Origin: Microbacterium sp. SL75
GTDB lineage: Bacteria; Actinomycetota; Actinomycetes; Actinomycetales; Microbacteriaceae
Reading direction: 5' to 3'
DNA: 64,000 bases
Assembly (NCBI RefSeq): GCF_026625865.1
Contig: NZ_CP113067.1
Location: 1,364,001 to 1,428,000, forward strand
Part shown: positions 53,490-61,268 of the stretch, in pieces
How the letters are laid out: every line of letters begins with the position of its first letter
How positions within the stretch are numbered: the stretch's first letter is position 1
Notes under the pieces: generated by a model
Told to the model about the DNA's origin: nothing
Seen by the model: the letters and a program-made list of their open reading frames with translations, nothing else
The model's database searches: none
Made by a program: the position numbers and the translations under genes

Positions 53490-54523
53490 GGCCAGTTGCA
53501 CTTGTAGGGGAAGGCGCCGCCGTCGATACGCCAGTTCAGTCTGTTCGCCCTATAGCCCTCGAGATCCCATGAAGGTCCGCCACTAGCGGGCGTGTACGCG
53601 CCGAGAACGTGACACTGGTACTGCTGATAGTAGGTCGACCTACCGCCCAAGACTTTCGCCTTACTGACGGCTTCGGCCCATCCAGCACCGTTGAGGATCA
53701 GCTGCCCCTGGCCCCAACCCTGGACCCCAGCCTGGATCATGCGGCCCCAGGGAGATGTGACCAAGGAGACGTTTGCGATGCCCCGCGTGTATCCGGAAAT
53801 CCAGACACTGTCGAACAGCCGTTGCCCAGCCCATGGGTCGGCCACGATCGGGTAAGCGAACGAGCTGGAGCTGTGATCGACCACCTGACGCAGCGTCGAC
53901 CCGTCAATCTCGTAGTGCGTGGGTACCGCTCGTCCTTCCGCGTCGACCGCCCACGCCGGCGCGACGCCGAGCGCAAGCTCGTCGCCAATCGTCGCGCTGA
54001 CAAAGCCCGATGCGTCGAGAGTGAGCCTCGCGGTGGCGGGCAGAGTCAGGTGATAGGCGTAGCTGGACGGTGCCGATTTGTCGCTAATGATGGTTGTGAT
54101 CTGAACGGAACCGTCGTCCTTCAGAACCGGCACGGTGGTGAAGCCGTTGTCGCTCTCGAAGCTGACGACAGCGTCGGCTACGCGCTCCCCCTCTATCGGG
54201 CCACCAGGGCTCGGCATTTCGATCTCGACGTCGCCGATCTTGATCGGTTCGTCTGACGTGGCGGGTATGACGGTCGTTGTGTCACCGCTGTCCATCGACA
54301 AGCTGCCGTCGATGGCGGTCTCGACCGTGCTGGCGTCCGCAACATCGTTCAAAATCTCTTGCGCGGCAGTGCCGGTTTCGGCCGCGGTGCTTGTGACCGA
54401 CTGAAGCGTGTCCAACGTCGGGGGCGGGTCTCCGTCATCGGCGTTCGCGGCGGTCGGTAGCAAGGCAAGCATCATCGTGATGGTCGCAGTTGCCGCACGG
54501 CAGGTCCAGTGTTTGCTGATCAA
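53486..54523 (-). CDS. Secreted protein with DUF2599-like C-terminus
   Basis: A 345-residue exported protein. The signal peptide is MISKHWTCRAATATITMMLALLPTAANA-like (start TTG at 54523 after GGGGGG; an ATG at codon 17 would lose the basic part). The middle is Thr/Ser/Val-rich beta structure. The C-terminal 100 residues (GWGQGQLILNGAGWAEAV; YQQYQCHVLGAYTPASGGPSWDLEGYR; FPYKCNWP) carry the CH-x-W-x-LE-x-x-R...CN pattern of DUF2599, found in secreted actinobacterial proteins. GC content is visibly lower than in neighbours, suggesting transfer. Confidence 0.75.
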   Translation of the reverse strand: MISKHWTCRAATATITMMLALLPTAANADDGDPPPTLDTLQSVTSTAAETGTAAQEILNDVADASTVETAIDGSLSMDSGDTTTVIPATSDEPIKIGDVEIEMPSPGGPIEGERVADAVVSFESDNGFTTVPVLKDDGSVQITTIISDKSAPSSYAYHLTLPATARLTLDASGFVSATIGDELALGVAPAWAVDAEGRAVPTHYEIDGSTLRQVVDHSSSSFAYPIVADPWAGQRLFDSVWISGYTRGIANVSLVTSPWGRMIQAGVQGWGQGQLILNGAGWAEAVSKAKVLGGRSTYYQQYQCHVLGAYTPASGGPSWDLEGYRANRLNWRIDGGAFPYKCNWP

Positions 54524-54935
54524 AGTTCCCCCCGGAACGTTCGAGCCTCACCGGTCCCCCCGGCACTGCGAACGTAGCGTTCGACGAGTTCTTTTCGCAA
54601 AACGAACATTTCTGCGTTTCGGGGGAGAGGGTCCGGCCGGCGGCCGGCGACCTCGAACAAGTGCTTGGTGTAGTGGGCTGGTCAGATCTCGCGGAGTCTT
54701 GCTCGCCCCGGAGAACGGTGCGGCGGCTCGATAGCCCCTGATTGCTCGGCGAGGATGGCGGCTCAAAACGCTCTGCCCATTCGTGCGCGTCGCCGCGTAA
54801 TGGCCGGCGGTGATCGCGGGCCAGGCGCCCTTCGGTGCGTCCGGCCCGTGCAGACCGAAAATCGACAACTCACCGTCGGGTGAAATGGTGAGTCAACCGC
54901 GCGCCGCACCTCCCGCACCGGCTCCAAAGCCCCCC
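54524..54935. promoter_or_regulatory. Intergenic region of 412 bp, secreted gene / DAB operon end
   Basis: On the left, GGAACGTTCG (near 54533) and CGAACG-TAG-CGTTCG (54569-54583) form related inverted repeats just upstream of the secreted-protein gene and look like operator sites. The middle (54600-54850) shows no gene or structure I can support. On the right, ACTCACC (54868-54874) and GGTGAGT (54887-54893) make a hairpin that may end the DAB operon. Confidence 0.4.
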
Positions 54936-55769
54936 TCACGGATTGCACCTATCGCACGTGGCCGGGTCGGCCTCACGCTGGGGTCGCCGGCGCTCGCGCT
55001 GCTCGTCGCACGCGGGGCAGCCGTCGACGTCGATGCGCACCTGCGAGGTGGCGTTGCCGCACGCGCCGCACCGCAGTCCGCGAACGACGCCCACCGTGCC
55101 GAAGCCCGGGCATCCGCACCCCGGACACAGGCGGTTCAGCCGGGCCGCGAGCAGCCACGACAGGCGTCGCAGCACCCGTCGCCGGGTCGGGTTCATGTGC
55201 GCGCGCAGGTCGGGCTCGAGCTCGACGGGGCCGCGGCGCAGCAGAGCGTCGATGACCGCGGCATCCTGAATCCCTTTATGCATCGCGGTGTCGGTGCGCG
55301 CGACGACGGCCTGATGGGGAAAGCCCGCGCGAGCGAGGTAGCGCCGCACCTCGCTCTCGGTACGCACGACACGTGCCGGGGCGACGTGCGTGTACTGGCG
55401 GATGCCGTGCCGCACGCGAATGCCGCGTTCGATGTCGATGAAGACGGCGAGCTCCTCGTGCACCATGGGTCCGAAGCCCCCGAGTGCTGGGGCGTACGAG
55501 GCTTCGGTCGCCAGCCCCGTGGAGGTACCGAGCTCGAGAGCGGCGGCCCGCGCCTTAGACGTGGCCGCCTGCTCGGGAGTGCCCGCCCTCGGCACGTCTC
55601 GGGTGAACGTGCCGAGGGAGTCTGTGTCGAGCTGCACCGTCGGGCTGACACCCGCGCCGAGCCACCGGGCGAAGGCCGGGGCGAACGCGGTCTCTTTCCC
55701 GTGCAGGGTTCCCATGGCGGTCGTGTGGCCGACGTACGGCGACCCCGCTCGACTCGTCGCGGCGCACAT
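54936..55769 (-). CDS. DUF6671 zinc-ribbon protein of the DAB operon
   Basis: A 277-residue soluble protein. The N-terminal part (GHTTAMGTLHGKETAFAPAFARWLGAGVSP; ELGTSTGLATEASYAP; HEELAVFIDIERGIRV) matches DUF6671. The C-terminal 75 residues are a zinc ribbon: CPGCGCPG, RCGACG, CPACDEQ, ATCDRCNP (nine cysteines). The enzymatic role is unknown. The ATG overlaps the PII-like stop (TGATG), making it the fourth cistron after dabB, dabA and the PII-like gene, so it probably serves inorganic-carbon uptake or its control. Confidence 0.8.
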   Translation of the reverse strand: MCAATSRAGSPYVGHTTAMGTLHGKETAFAPAFARWLGAGVSPTVQLDTDSLGTFTRDVPRAGTPEQAATSKARAAALELGTSTGLATEASYAPALGGFGPMVHEELAVFIDIERGIRVRHGIRQYTHVAPARVVRTESEVRRYLARAGFPHQAVVARTDTAMHKGIQDAAVIDALLRRGPVELEPDLRAHMNPTRRRVLRRLSWLLAARLNRLCPGCGCPGFGTVGVVRGLRCGACGNATSQVRIDVDGCPACDEQRERRRPQREADPATCDRCNP

Positions 55770-56092
55770 CAGGCGAAGTAGTCCGCGCGGCTGACCGAGG
55801 TCGGCGAGACGAACATCACGCCGGAGGCGTGGTCGAGGACGGGGCGGATGCCGGCGACGATCGCGTCTGCCTTCTCGGGTGCCACGACGGTGACGAGCAG
55901 CGTCAGGGTGTCGTGGTCGTTGAAGAGCAGGCGGCCGCCGCGGGGGCCGTGGTGGCCCACGCCGGCCACGCCGGTGATCGCGGTGTAGCCGCGGGCACCC
56001 AACGACTGCATGAGGGCGGACACCTCGGCGACGTCGTCGCTCGCGACGACCACCTCGATCTTGGTCATCGGGGTCAGCTCGGACAGGCTCAT
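55769..56092 (-). CDS. PII-like signalling protein of the DAB operon
   Basis: A 107-residue protein with the ferredoxin-like fold of PII proteins: MTKIEVVVASDDVAEVSALMQSLGARGYTAITGVAGVGHHGPRGGRL then a strand/helix LTLLVTVVAPEKADAIVAGIRPVLD and a C-terminal GVMFVSPTSVSRADYF. PII-like proteins encoded next to carbon transporters (SbtB, CPII) sense adenine nucleotides or bicarbonate. The ATG overlaps the dabA stop by 4 bp. Confidence 0.85.
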   Translation of the reverse strand: MSLSELTPMTKIEVVVASDDVAEVSALMQSLGARGYTAITGVAGVGHHGPRGGRLLFNDHDTLTLLVTVVAPEKADAIVAGIRPVLDHASGVMFVSPTSVSRADYFA

Positions 56093-58641
56093 CAGCGGAT
56101 CTCCTTCGTGGTGGTTTCTTCGTGGACGGCGGGGAGGCCGGAGTGGTCGTGGGCGTCGAGGTCGTCCGCCTGCCAGCCGTAGCGACCCCACCGCATCCAG
56201 CGGGCGCTGTCGTGCTCGCGGACGCGGAGGGTGATCCAGCGGTTGGTGACCAGGGTGCGGACGGCCTCGGAGGCGTCGATGATGTCGTTCACTCGAGCGA
56301 GCGGGGCCTCGACGAACACCTGAAGTCGGATCGGTTCGTGCCGGGACGCGCGGCCGACGCCCACCGACTGCCAGGGCAGCCCGAGGCGCAGGTCGCCGCC
56401 GTATCCGGAGAGCACGCCGACGGTGCCGACGACGTTGTGCAAGGGCTTGGGCCCGGCGCCAAAGCGATCGGGAGCCACCGTCGAGGCCGAGTACTGGGCG
56501 TTGATCCACTGCGCCACGATCATCGGCGCCGTCAGGATCGTCTCGAGTCCCGCGCCGTCGGGGTCGGCGGCCGCGTCATAGCTGTGCAGGAAGGCGCGGC
56601 GACCGAGGTCGGCGCCCGCGGTGATCGCGCGCGGCCCCACGATGAAGGCGGCGTTGCCCACCAGGCCCCACTCGGGGTACGCCTCGGCCCAGTCCGCGGA
56701 CCGGCGCTCGGTGTCGCGAATCGCGCCGTGCCGCTCGCCCGCGCCAGGCAGGCCGGCGCTGCGGTCGGCCGTGTTGGCGGCGCGTGCGGCCTCGAGCCGC
56801 CGGGTCAGCTCCAGCACGATGGTCTCGTGCGTGGCCGGGATGGCCCAGGGCTCGAGCACGGTGACCTCGTCGGTCACGGTGTCCATCTGCGCCGCGACGA
56901 AGAGCGTGTCGGCCGGTATCGAGACGCCGCGACCGGCGAGGGCGGCGCGCGTCTCGGGGTCGTTGAAGATCATGGCCGCCGCCCGGGCGTTGGGCTCGCC
57001 CTCGTGTCCGCCGCACGCGCCGCACTGCAGCGATGAGGCGAAGGGGTTGTTCGTCACCGAGGCGCCGTGCCCCGTCAGCAGAACGATGGGCGCGAAGCCG
57101 TCGACGAGGCCCATCATCCGCAGCGCCGTCTCGGCGTAGAGCACGCGCTCCTCGAGGGCGAAGACGACGTTCGCGTCGACGTGCGTCGACGGCTTCGCAG
57201 GGCGCATCCGCGACACCAGTGCCCGCCATGCCTCGGGAGCGAGCGTCCGCGCCGCACTCGCCGCGCCGAGCACCCATCCGGCGGTCTCGGCGAAGGCGTA
57301 CGGTGCGACGGCGGACTCTTTGAGCGCGTCGATCGTGGCATCCCGTTCCACGCTCGCCGAGTGCTGCCGCCTCCAGCGCGCGATCGCGTCGCGCTCCACG
57401 GACGACTCGGTGATCGCGACGCGGGGCGTGAGGAGCACCGGGCACGAGGCCACCTCGGCGGAGCCGTCGGCGGGACGGAACGAGATGGGGGCGGCGAAGA
57501 AGCCCGCGAAGCCGAGCGTCTCGACCTCGCCGGCGGCTTCGAGGTGCCGCCGAAAACTCTCGGACCGCGTGTCGATGCAGAAGACCGCCTGCGCGAGCGG
57601 TCGCTGGGTCCGAGCGCTCGGGCGAAGCACCGGCGCGGTCGCCGGGGCGAGCTCGCGCGCGATGCCCCTCTCGAATGCCTCCTGCCAGACGGCGAGCCGC
57701 GTCACGGGCTCGATGAGAGAGAGGACGGGTCGCAGGGCGGTGCGCACCTCGCCGTCGTTCGAGTCGACGCCGAGGGCGAGAGCGACGGCGCCGATGCGGG
57801 CGGTGTCGTCGACCGCGGACTCCTCGCTCGCAGCTCGGGTCGGGAGGGAGGCGTCGGAGGGCAGCAGCAACCGTTCGAGCGTTGCGCGGATGGCGACGAG
57901 CGCGGTCAGGTCGATACCGGTCGTGGCGCTGTGTCGGACGAGGGCGGCCCACCCCGGCAGCGCGAGCACGTGGGCCCGCAGGAAGGACTCCGCCGCGGGC
58001 CCGTCGAGCTTCCACCGGGCGAGCGCTTCGCCGATGGCCCCGGCCGGGTCGTCGGAGCAGTTCCGGATGCCGCTGCGCACCCGCCGCGACAGGGTCGGGT
58101 CGAGTGCGGCCAGGCGCCGCCAGGCCGTCCACATGCTCTCGCCCTTCGTCGACCGCGACCAGGGCGCGGTTCCGAGCGAGGTGGCGAGCCAGCGCGCGGT
58201 GAGGTCGTCGATTCGCGCGTGGATGCGTGGCGACAGACGCGCCGCCGGCGTCGGCTGCGGGGAGGGTGCCTTCATGGGAGGAGTGACGAGCAGATCATGT
58301 CCGAGCACTTCGCCGACGGTGGTGGCCAGGCCGCCGATGCGCAGGACGCGGGGCGATCCCGCCTCGGACACGGTGAACCGCAGGGCCGCATGGAGGTCGG
58401 CGGGCGAGATCCGTCCCTGCGCGTGCAGGTCGCGAAAGCGCTGCTCGGGAAGGGACAACAGGATGCCGTGATCTCCGGCGATCCGTCCCATCGCCTCCTC
58501 CCAGTCGAGGCTCTCGTAGCCGGCCACGGGGTTGCGGGCGATGAAGGTCTCGAGTGGGAAATGCGGCGAGATGCTGCGACCGGCGGCGGCGATCCAGCCC
58601 CGGATGACGGCGGGCGAGGGAGGGGAGGCGAGGGCGGTCAT
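56092..58641 (-). CDS. dabA: DabA, inorganic-carbon accumulation subunit (DUF2309)
   Basis: An 849-residue beta-carbonic-anhydrase-like cytoplasmic subunit of the DAB (DABs accumulate bicarbonate) complex, which with DabB hydrates CO2 to bicarbonate in an energy-coupled, one-way manner. The zinc and catalytic residues are all present: Cys355 and Asp357 in FCIDTRSESFRRHLE, His525 in LTGHGASVTNNP and Cys540 in LQCGACGGHEG. Positions and spacing agree with characterised DabA. FPLETFIARNPVAGYE near the N-terminus is also typical. Start ATG 58641 overlaps the dabB stop; an upstream extension runs through dabB in another frame and is not real. Confidence 0.93.
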   Translation of the reverse strand: MTALASPPSPAVIRGWIAAAGRSISPHFPLETFIARNPVAGYESLDWEEAMGRIAGDHGILLSLPEQRFRDLHAQGRISPADLHAALRFTVSEAGSPRVLRIGGLATTVGEVLGHDLLVTPPMKAPSPQPTPAARLSPRIHARIDDLTARWLATSLGTAPWSRSTKGESMWTAWRRLAALDPTLSRRVRSGIRNCSDDPAGAIGEALARWKLDGPAAESFLRAHVLALPGWAALVRHSATTGIDLTALVAIRATLERLLLPSDASLPTRAASEESAVDDTARIGAVALALGVDSNDGEVRTALRPVLSLIEPVTRLAVWQEAFERGIARELAPATAPVLRPSARTQRPLAQAVFCIDTRSESFRRHLEAAGEVETLGFAGFFAAPISFRPADGSAEVASCPVLLTPRVAITESSVERDAIARWRRQHSASVERDATIDALKESAVAPYAFAETAGWVLGAASAARTLAPEAWRALVSRMRPAKPSTHVDANVVFALEERVLYAETALRMMGLVDGFAPIVLLTGHGASVTNNPFASSLQCGACGGHEGEPNARAAAMIFNDPETRAALAGRGVSIPADTLFVAAQMDTVTDEVTVLEPWAIPATHETIVLELTRRLEAARAANTADRSAGLPGAGERHGAIRDTERRSADWAEAYPEWGLVGNAAFIVGPRAITAGADLGRRAFLHSYDAAADPDGAGLETILTAPMIVAQWINAQYSASTVAPDRFGAGPKPLHNVVGTVGVLSGYGGDLRLGLPWQSVGVGRASRHEPIRLQVFVEAPLARVNDIIDASEAVRTLVTNRWITLRVREHDSARWMRWGRYGWQADDLDAHDHSGLPAVHEETTTKEIR

Positions 58642-60116
58642 CAGAATCTCCGGTACTCGAGGGGGCCGTCGGCGGGCGCCGGGGTCCAGGGCGTGTCGAT
58701 GCGGGGTGCGGCCGGGGGCAGGGGTGGTCGGCCCCACGCGAAGGCGAAGGCGAAGAGGCGGTCAGCGAGCGGACCGGAGCTTCGCGCGACGAGACCCGAG
58801 GCGGCGGCGATCGCGAAGACCGCGATGGCGAGTACTGCGGGTGCGGGTGCGGCGGCGATGACGGGGGTGAGCGCTTCGGCGGCGGGGAAGACCACCGCGA
58901 GATAGGCGGCGGTGGCGGCGGCCAGACCGGCGACGAGGGCCGTGCGGGTCGCGGCCGGCGATGAACCCCCGCCGATCCGAGCCCCGGCGATCACCGCGGT
59001 GGCCCAGGCGAAGAGGAGGAGCACCGCCGCGCTGTGAGTGATCGCACCGGATGCCGCCAGCGCCGCCGCCCCGGTCAGGAGCACGACTGCACCGCCGACG
59101 ATAGCGCCGCCGCGGGATGCCACCGGGAGCGCGATCGCCCGGCCCTTCAGCGCGTGCTCGACCGCGGAGCCGGCGCCGAGGAACAGGCTCGCCTTGTAGA
59201 GCGCGTGACCGATCGCGTGGACCAGGGCCACTCCGAAGGCCCCGAGCCCGCAGGCCAAGAGCAGGAACCCCATCTGCGCGGCGGTGGACTGCACGAGGCG
59301 GCCCTTCACGTCGGGGCGCGTGAGCATGGCGAGGGTCGCCACGATCATCGTGATCGCGCCGGCGACGGCCACCACCCAGGGCCCCACGGCGGAGGGCACA
59401 GCGGCATAGCGCAGCAGGAGCAGCGCGCCCGCGTTCACGAAGCCCGCGTGCAGGAGCGCCGAGACCGGGGTGGTCGTCGCGGCGGTCGCGGGGAGCCATC
59501 CGTGCAGGGGGAAGGAGCCCGCGCGGGCCACGGCCGCGACCGCCACCAGTGCGCTCACGACCGCCGACGAGGAGTCGTCGAGGCTACCGAGGGCTGCGAG
59601 CGAGACGGAGCCGGTCGACGCCACCGCCACGACGACGGCTGCCCACAGGGCCGCGTCTGCGAGCAGCAGCGTCACGGCGCTGCGCACCACCGCCACGCGC
59701 GTCTGCGGGCCGGCGCCGCCCGTCGAGATGAGGGCGATCATGCTGACCGTGCCGAGGGTCCACCCGGCTGCGAGGAGCACGACGTCGTTCGCGGCGATGG
59801 CGGTGGTCGACCCGACGGCCGCGAGCGACGACAGCGCGAAGAAGGTGCGCGATCGGGGGTCGCCGCGCAGGTTGCGGCTGGCGTAGGCCTGCACGACCAC
59901 GGTGAGGCCGACGACCAGCAGCGCCAGAGCGGCACCGGCGATGTCGACGTCGGTGGCGAAGGCCGACGCGAGGCCCGCCGCGGCGAACGCCGCGGCGACG
60001 GCTGCAGGCCAGACGGCGAGGGAGCCCGGGGTGTGGCGACGCGCGACATCCGGGAGGAGGGCGGCGACGACCGCGGCGAGCAGCGCGGCGATCGTGAGCG
60101 GGGCGAGAAGCGACAT
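58641..60116 (-). CDS. dabB: DabB, proton-conducting membrane subunit
   Basis: A 491-residue NuoL/MrpA-type membrane protein with about 13 helices. ARAGSFPLHGWLPATAATTTPVSALLHAGFVNAGALLLLR is the classic proton-antiporter signature, and AIGHALYKASLFLGAGSAVEHAL is the conserved His/Lys helix. In the DAB system it couples the proton gradient to CO2 hydration by DabA. I place the start at the ATG 60116 because TTGACA (60148-60153, minus), 18 bp, TAATGT (60124-60129, minus) lies 7 nt upstream, a leaderless arrangement; a GTG at 60125 is the alternative. First gene of the operon. Confidence 0.9.
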   Translation of the reverse strand: MSLLAPLTIAALLAAVVAALLPDVARRHTPGSLAVWPAAVAAAFAAAGLASAFATDVDIAGAALALLVVGLTVVVQAYASRNLRGDPRSRTFFALSSLAAVGSTTAIAANDVVLLAAGWTLGTVSMIALISTGGAGPQTRVAVVRSAVTLLLADAALWAAVVVAVASTGSVSLAALGSLDDSSSAVVSALVAVAAVARAGSFPLHGWLPATAATTTPVSALLHAGFVNAGALLLLRYAAVPSAVGPWVVAVAGAITMIVATLAMLTRPDVKGRLVQSTAAQMGFLLLACGLGAFGVALVHAIGHALYKASLFLGAGSAVEHALKGRAIALPVASRGGAIVGGAVVLLTGAAALAASGAITHSAAVLLLFAWATAVIAGARIGGGSSPAATRTALVAGLAAATAAYLAVVFPAAEALTPVIAAAPAPAVLAIAVFAIAAASGLVARSSGPLADRLFAFAFAWGRPPLPPAAPRIDTPWTPAPADGPLEYRRF

Positions 60117-60123
60117 GCGCAGC

Positions 60124-60208
60124 ACATTACCTGCAAAAAATTGCTGGTGTCAAAAAACAGGTAACAAATAACCGGTGCTTTGATTCCGGTACAGCAGGTC
60201 AGTATGCT
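60124..60208. promoter_or_regulatory. Divergent promoters and operator, dabB / HTH regulator
   Basis: Minus: TTGACA (60148-60153)-18 bp-TAATGT (60124-60129)-7 nt-ATG 60116. Plus: TTGATT (60180-60185)-17 bp-TATGCT (60203-60208)-6 nt-ATG 60215. An inverted repeat TTACCTG (60127-60133) / CAGGTAA (60158-60164) brackets the dabB core promoter, overlapping its -10 on one side and the position just upstream of the -35 on the other. It is the obvious site for the divergent regulator. Confidence 0.75.
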
Positions 60209-60214
60209 GTGGCG

Positions 60215-60487
60215 ATGACGACATGGACGTTCCTCACCAACCACGCCCATGTGTTCATCTACGTCGCCCGCGACCCCGGTGCCCGCGTGCGTGAGATCGC
60301 GGATGCCGTCGGCATCACGGAGCGCACCGCGCACGGCATCCTGGCCGACCTCGTCGACGCCGGGTATCTGAAGCGCGAGAAAGAGGGCCGACGCAATCGG
60401 TACGAGTGCGTCGAAGACCTTCCGCTGCGCCACCCGATCGAGAGCGATCACCCGGTCGGGGCTTTGCTGCAGGCGCTGCGGGGCTGA
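60215..60487 (+). CDS. Winged-helix regulator divergent from the DAB operon
   Basis: A 90-residue MarR/ArsR-size DNA-binding protein that is almost only a winged HTH: TFLTNHAHVFIYVARDPGARVREIADAVGITERTAHGILADLVDAGYLKREKEGRRNRYE. It lacks an obvious ligand domain; the short tail is PIESDHPVGALLQALRG. The ATG at 60215 fits a leaderless message; a GTG at 60209 is also in frame. By position it should control dabB-dabA through the CAGGTAA repeat. Confidence 0.85.
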   Translation: MTTWTFLTNHAHVFIYVARDPGARVREIADAVGITERTAHGILADLVDAGYLKREKEGRRNRYECVEDLPLRHPIESDHPVGALLQALRG

Positions 60488-60496
60488 GTTCGAGGG

Positions 60497-60740
60497 TGCC
60501 TCCGCGCCCGATCGACCCGATCGACTTCACCGTGCAGGCTGCCCCGGCGTTCGTCGCTGCCGCCCCGCCGGCCGCGACGCTCGGCTCCGCGTACTCGTGC
60601 ATCTTCGTCGCATCGAGCGACCCGGCGCCGACGGTCGCAGGAGCGTCGGCCTCCACATCGCCGGCTGAGGTGCTGGCCTCAACGGGAGCCGCGGGGATTC
60701 CGGGCGCGGTCGCCATCGCGGTGATCCTCCCACGCCCACC
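60497..60740 (+). pseudogene. Fossil of a putative Ig-like (He_PIG) repeat domain
   Basis: In the gap of about 390 bp between the HTH gene and the arsR gene, one plus-strand frame reads ...PAFVAAAPPAATLGSAYS, then FVASSDPAPT, and ASTGAAGIPG. This resembles the consensus of bacterial putative-Ig (He_PIG) repeats (PPAATVGTAYSYTFVASGDPAPTF... LPAGL..STG..SGTP). Key positions such as the LPxGL block are lost and there is no proper gene start or export signal, so I read it as a remnant. A minus-strand frame through the same DNA also has high GC3 but no family match. Confidence 0.4.
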
Positions 60741-60838
60741 GGCGCGCGCCCGGCAGGAGCTCGACGAGGCGGCGATCACGCGCGCATTCGCCGGCTGGCC
60801 TGTTTCACCCCGCGCAGGTGGTGGTGTGAACGACCCCC

Positions 60839-60882
60839 TTGCAAGCACGGGAATGGCACGCTATTTTGCAACCAAATGGTTG
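60839..60882 (+). promoter_or_regulatory. Promoter and operator of the arsR-type gene
   Basis: TTGCAA (60839-60844), 17 bp, TATTTT (60862-60867), then 8 nt to the ATG. A perfect palindrome CAACCA-AA-TGGTTG (60869-60882) straddles the transcription start and the ATG, ideal for autorepression. Confidence 0.75.
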
Positions 60883-61250
60883 AAGATAAGAGCGCCGCCG
60901 ACATTGACCGGGTCTTCCACGCCCTGGCCGATGCGACGCGCCGCGACATCGTGCGGCGCACCCTCGTCTCCGAACAGTCAGTGACGCAGCTCGCCGCAGC
61001 GTACGCGATGTCGTTCGCCGCCGTGTCGAAGCACGTCGCCGTGCTCGCCGAGGCGCGACTCATCACCAAGCGTGCGGAGGGGAGGGTGCGACTCGTGTCC
61101 GCCGACCCCACCGCGCTCGCCCGGGTGCAGGAACTGCTGCGCTCGTACGAAGACCTCTGGCGCGGCCGCGTCGACCGACTCGAAGCGATCCTGCTCGAAG
61201 ACGCCGGGGTGCCGGCATCCGTTCCGCCCTCCGAACCCACCGAGATCTGA
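60876..61250 (+). CDS. ArsR-family transcriptional regulator
   Basis: A 124-residue winged-helix repressor: IDRVFHALADATRRDIVRRTLVSEQSVTQLAAAYAMSFAAVSKHVAVLAEARLITKRAEGRVRLVSAD is the standard ArsR domain without the metal-binding CxC. It precedes an SRPBCC gene by 18 bp, a very common pair in which ArsR controls the SRPBCC operon. There is no ribosome site, the message is most likely leaderless, and its start codon lies inside a palindrome. Confidence 0.93.
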   Translation: MVEDKSAADIDRVFHALADATRRDIVRRTLVSEQSVTQLAAAYAMSFAAVSKHVAVLAEARLITKRAEGRVRLVSADPTALARVQELLRSYEDLWRGRVDRLEAILLEDAGVPASVPPSEPTEI

Positions 61251-61268
61251 ACCGACGAAGGAGTCGTC

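Noticed and set aside
56092..58737. A longer DabA starting at 58737.
   Set aside because: The first 32 residues would be dabB read out of frame; the ATG at 58641 overlaps the dabB stop as in the rest of the operon.
60315..60848. A minus-strand gene opposite the He_PIG-like remnant.
   Set aside because: High GC3 but no family match, no ribosome site, and it overlaps the HTH gene antisense.
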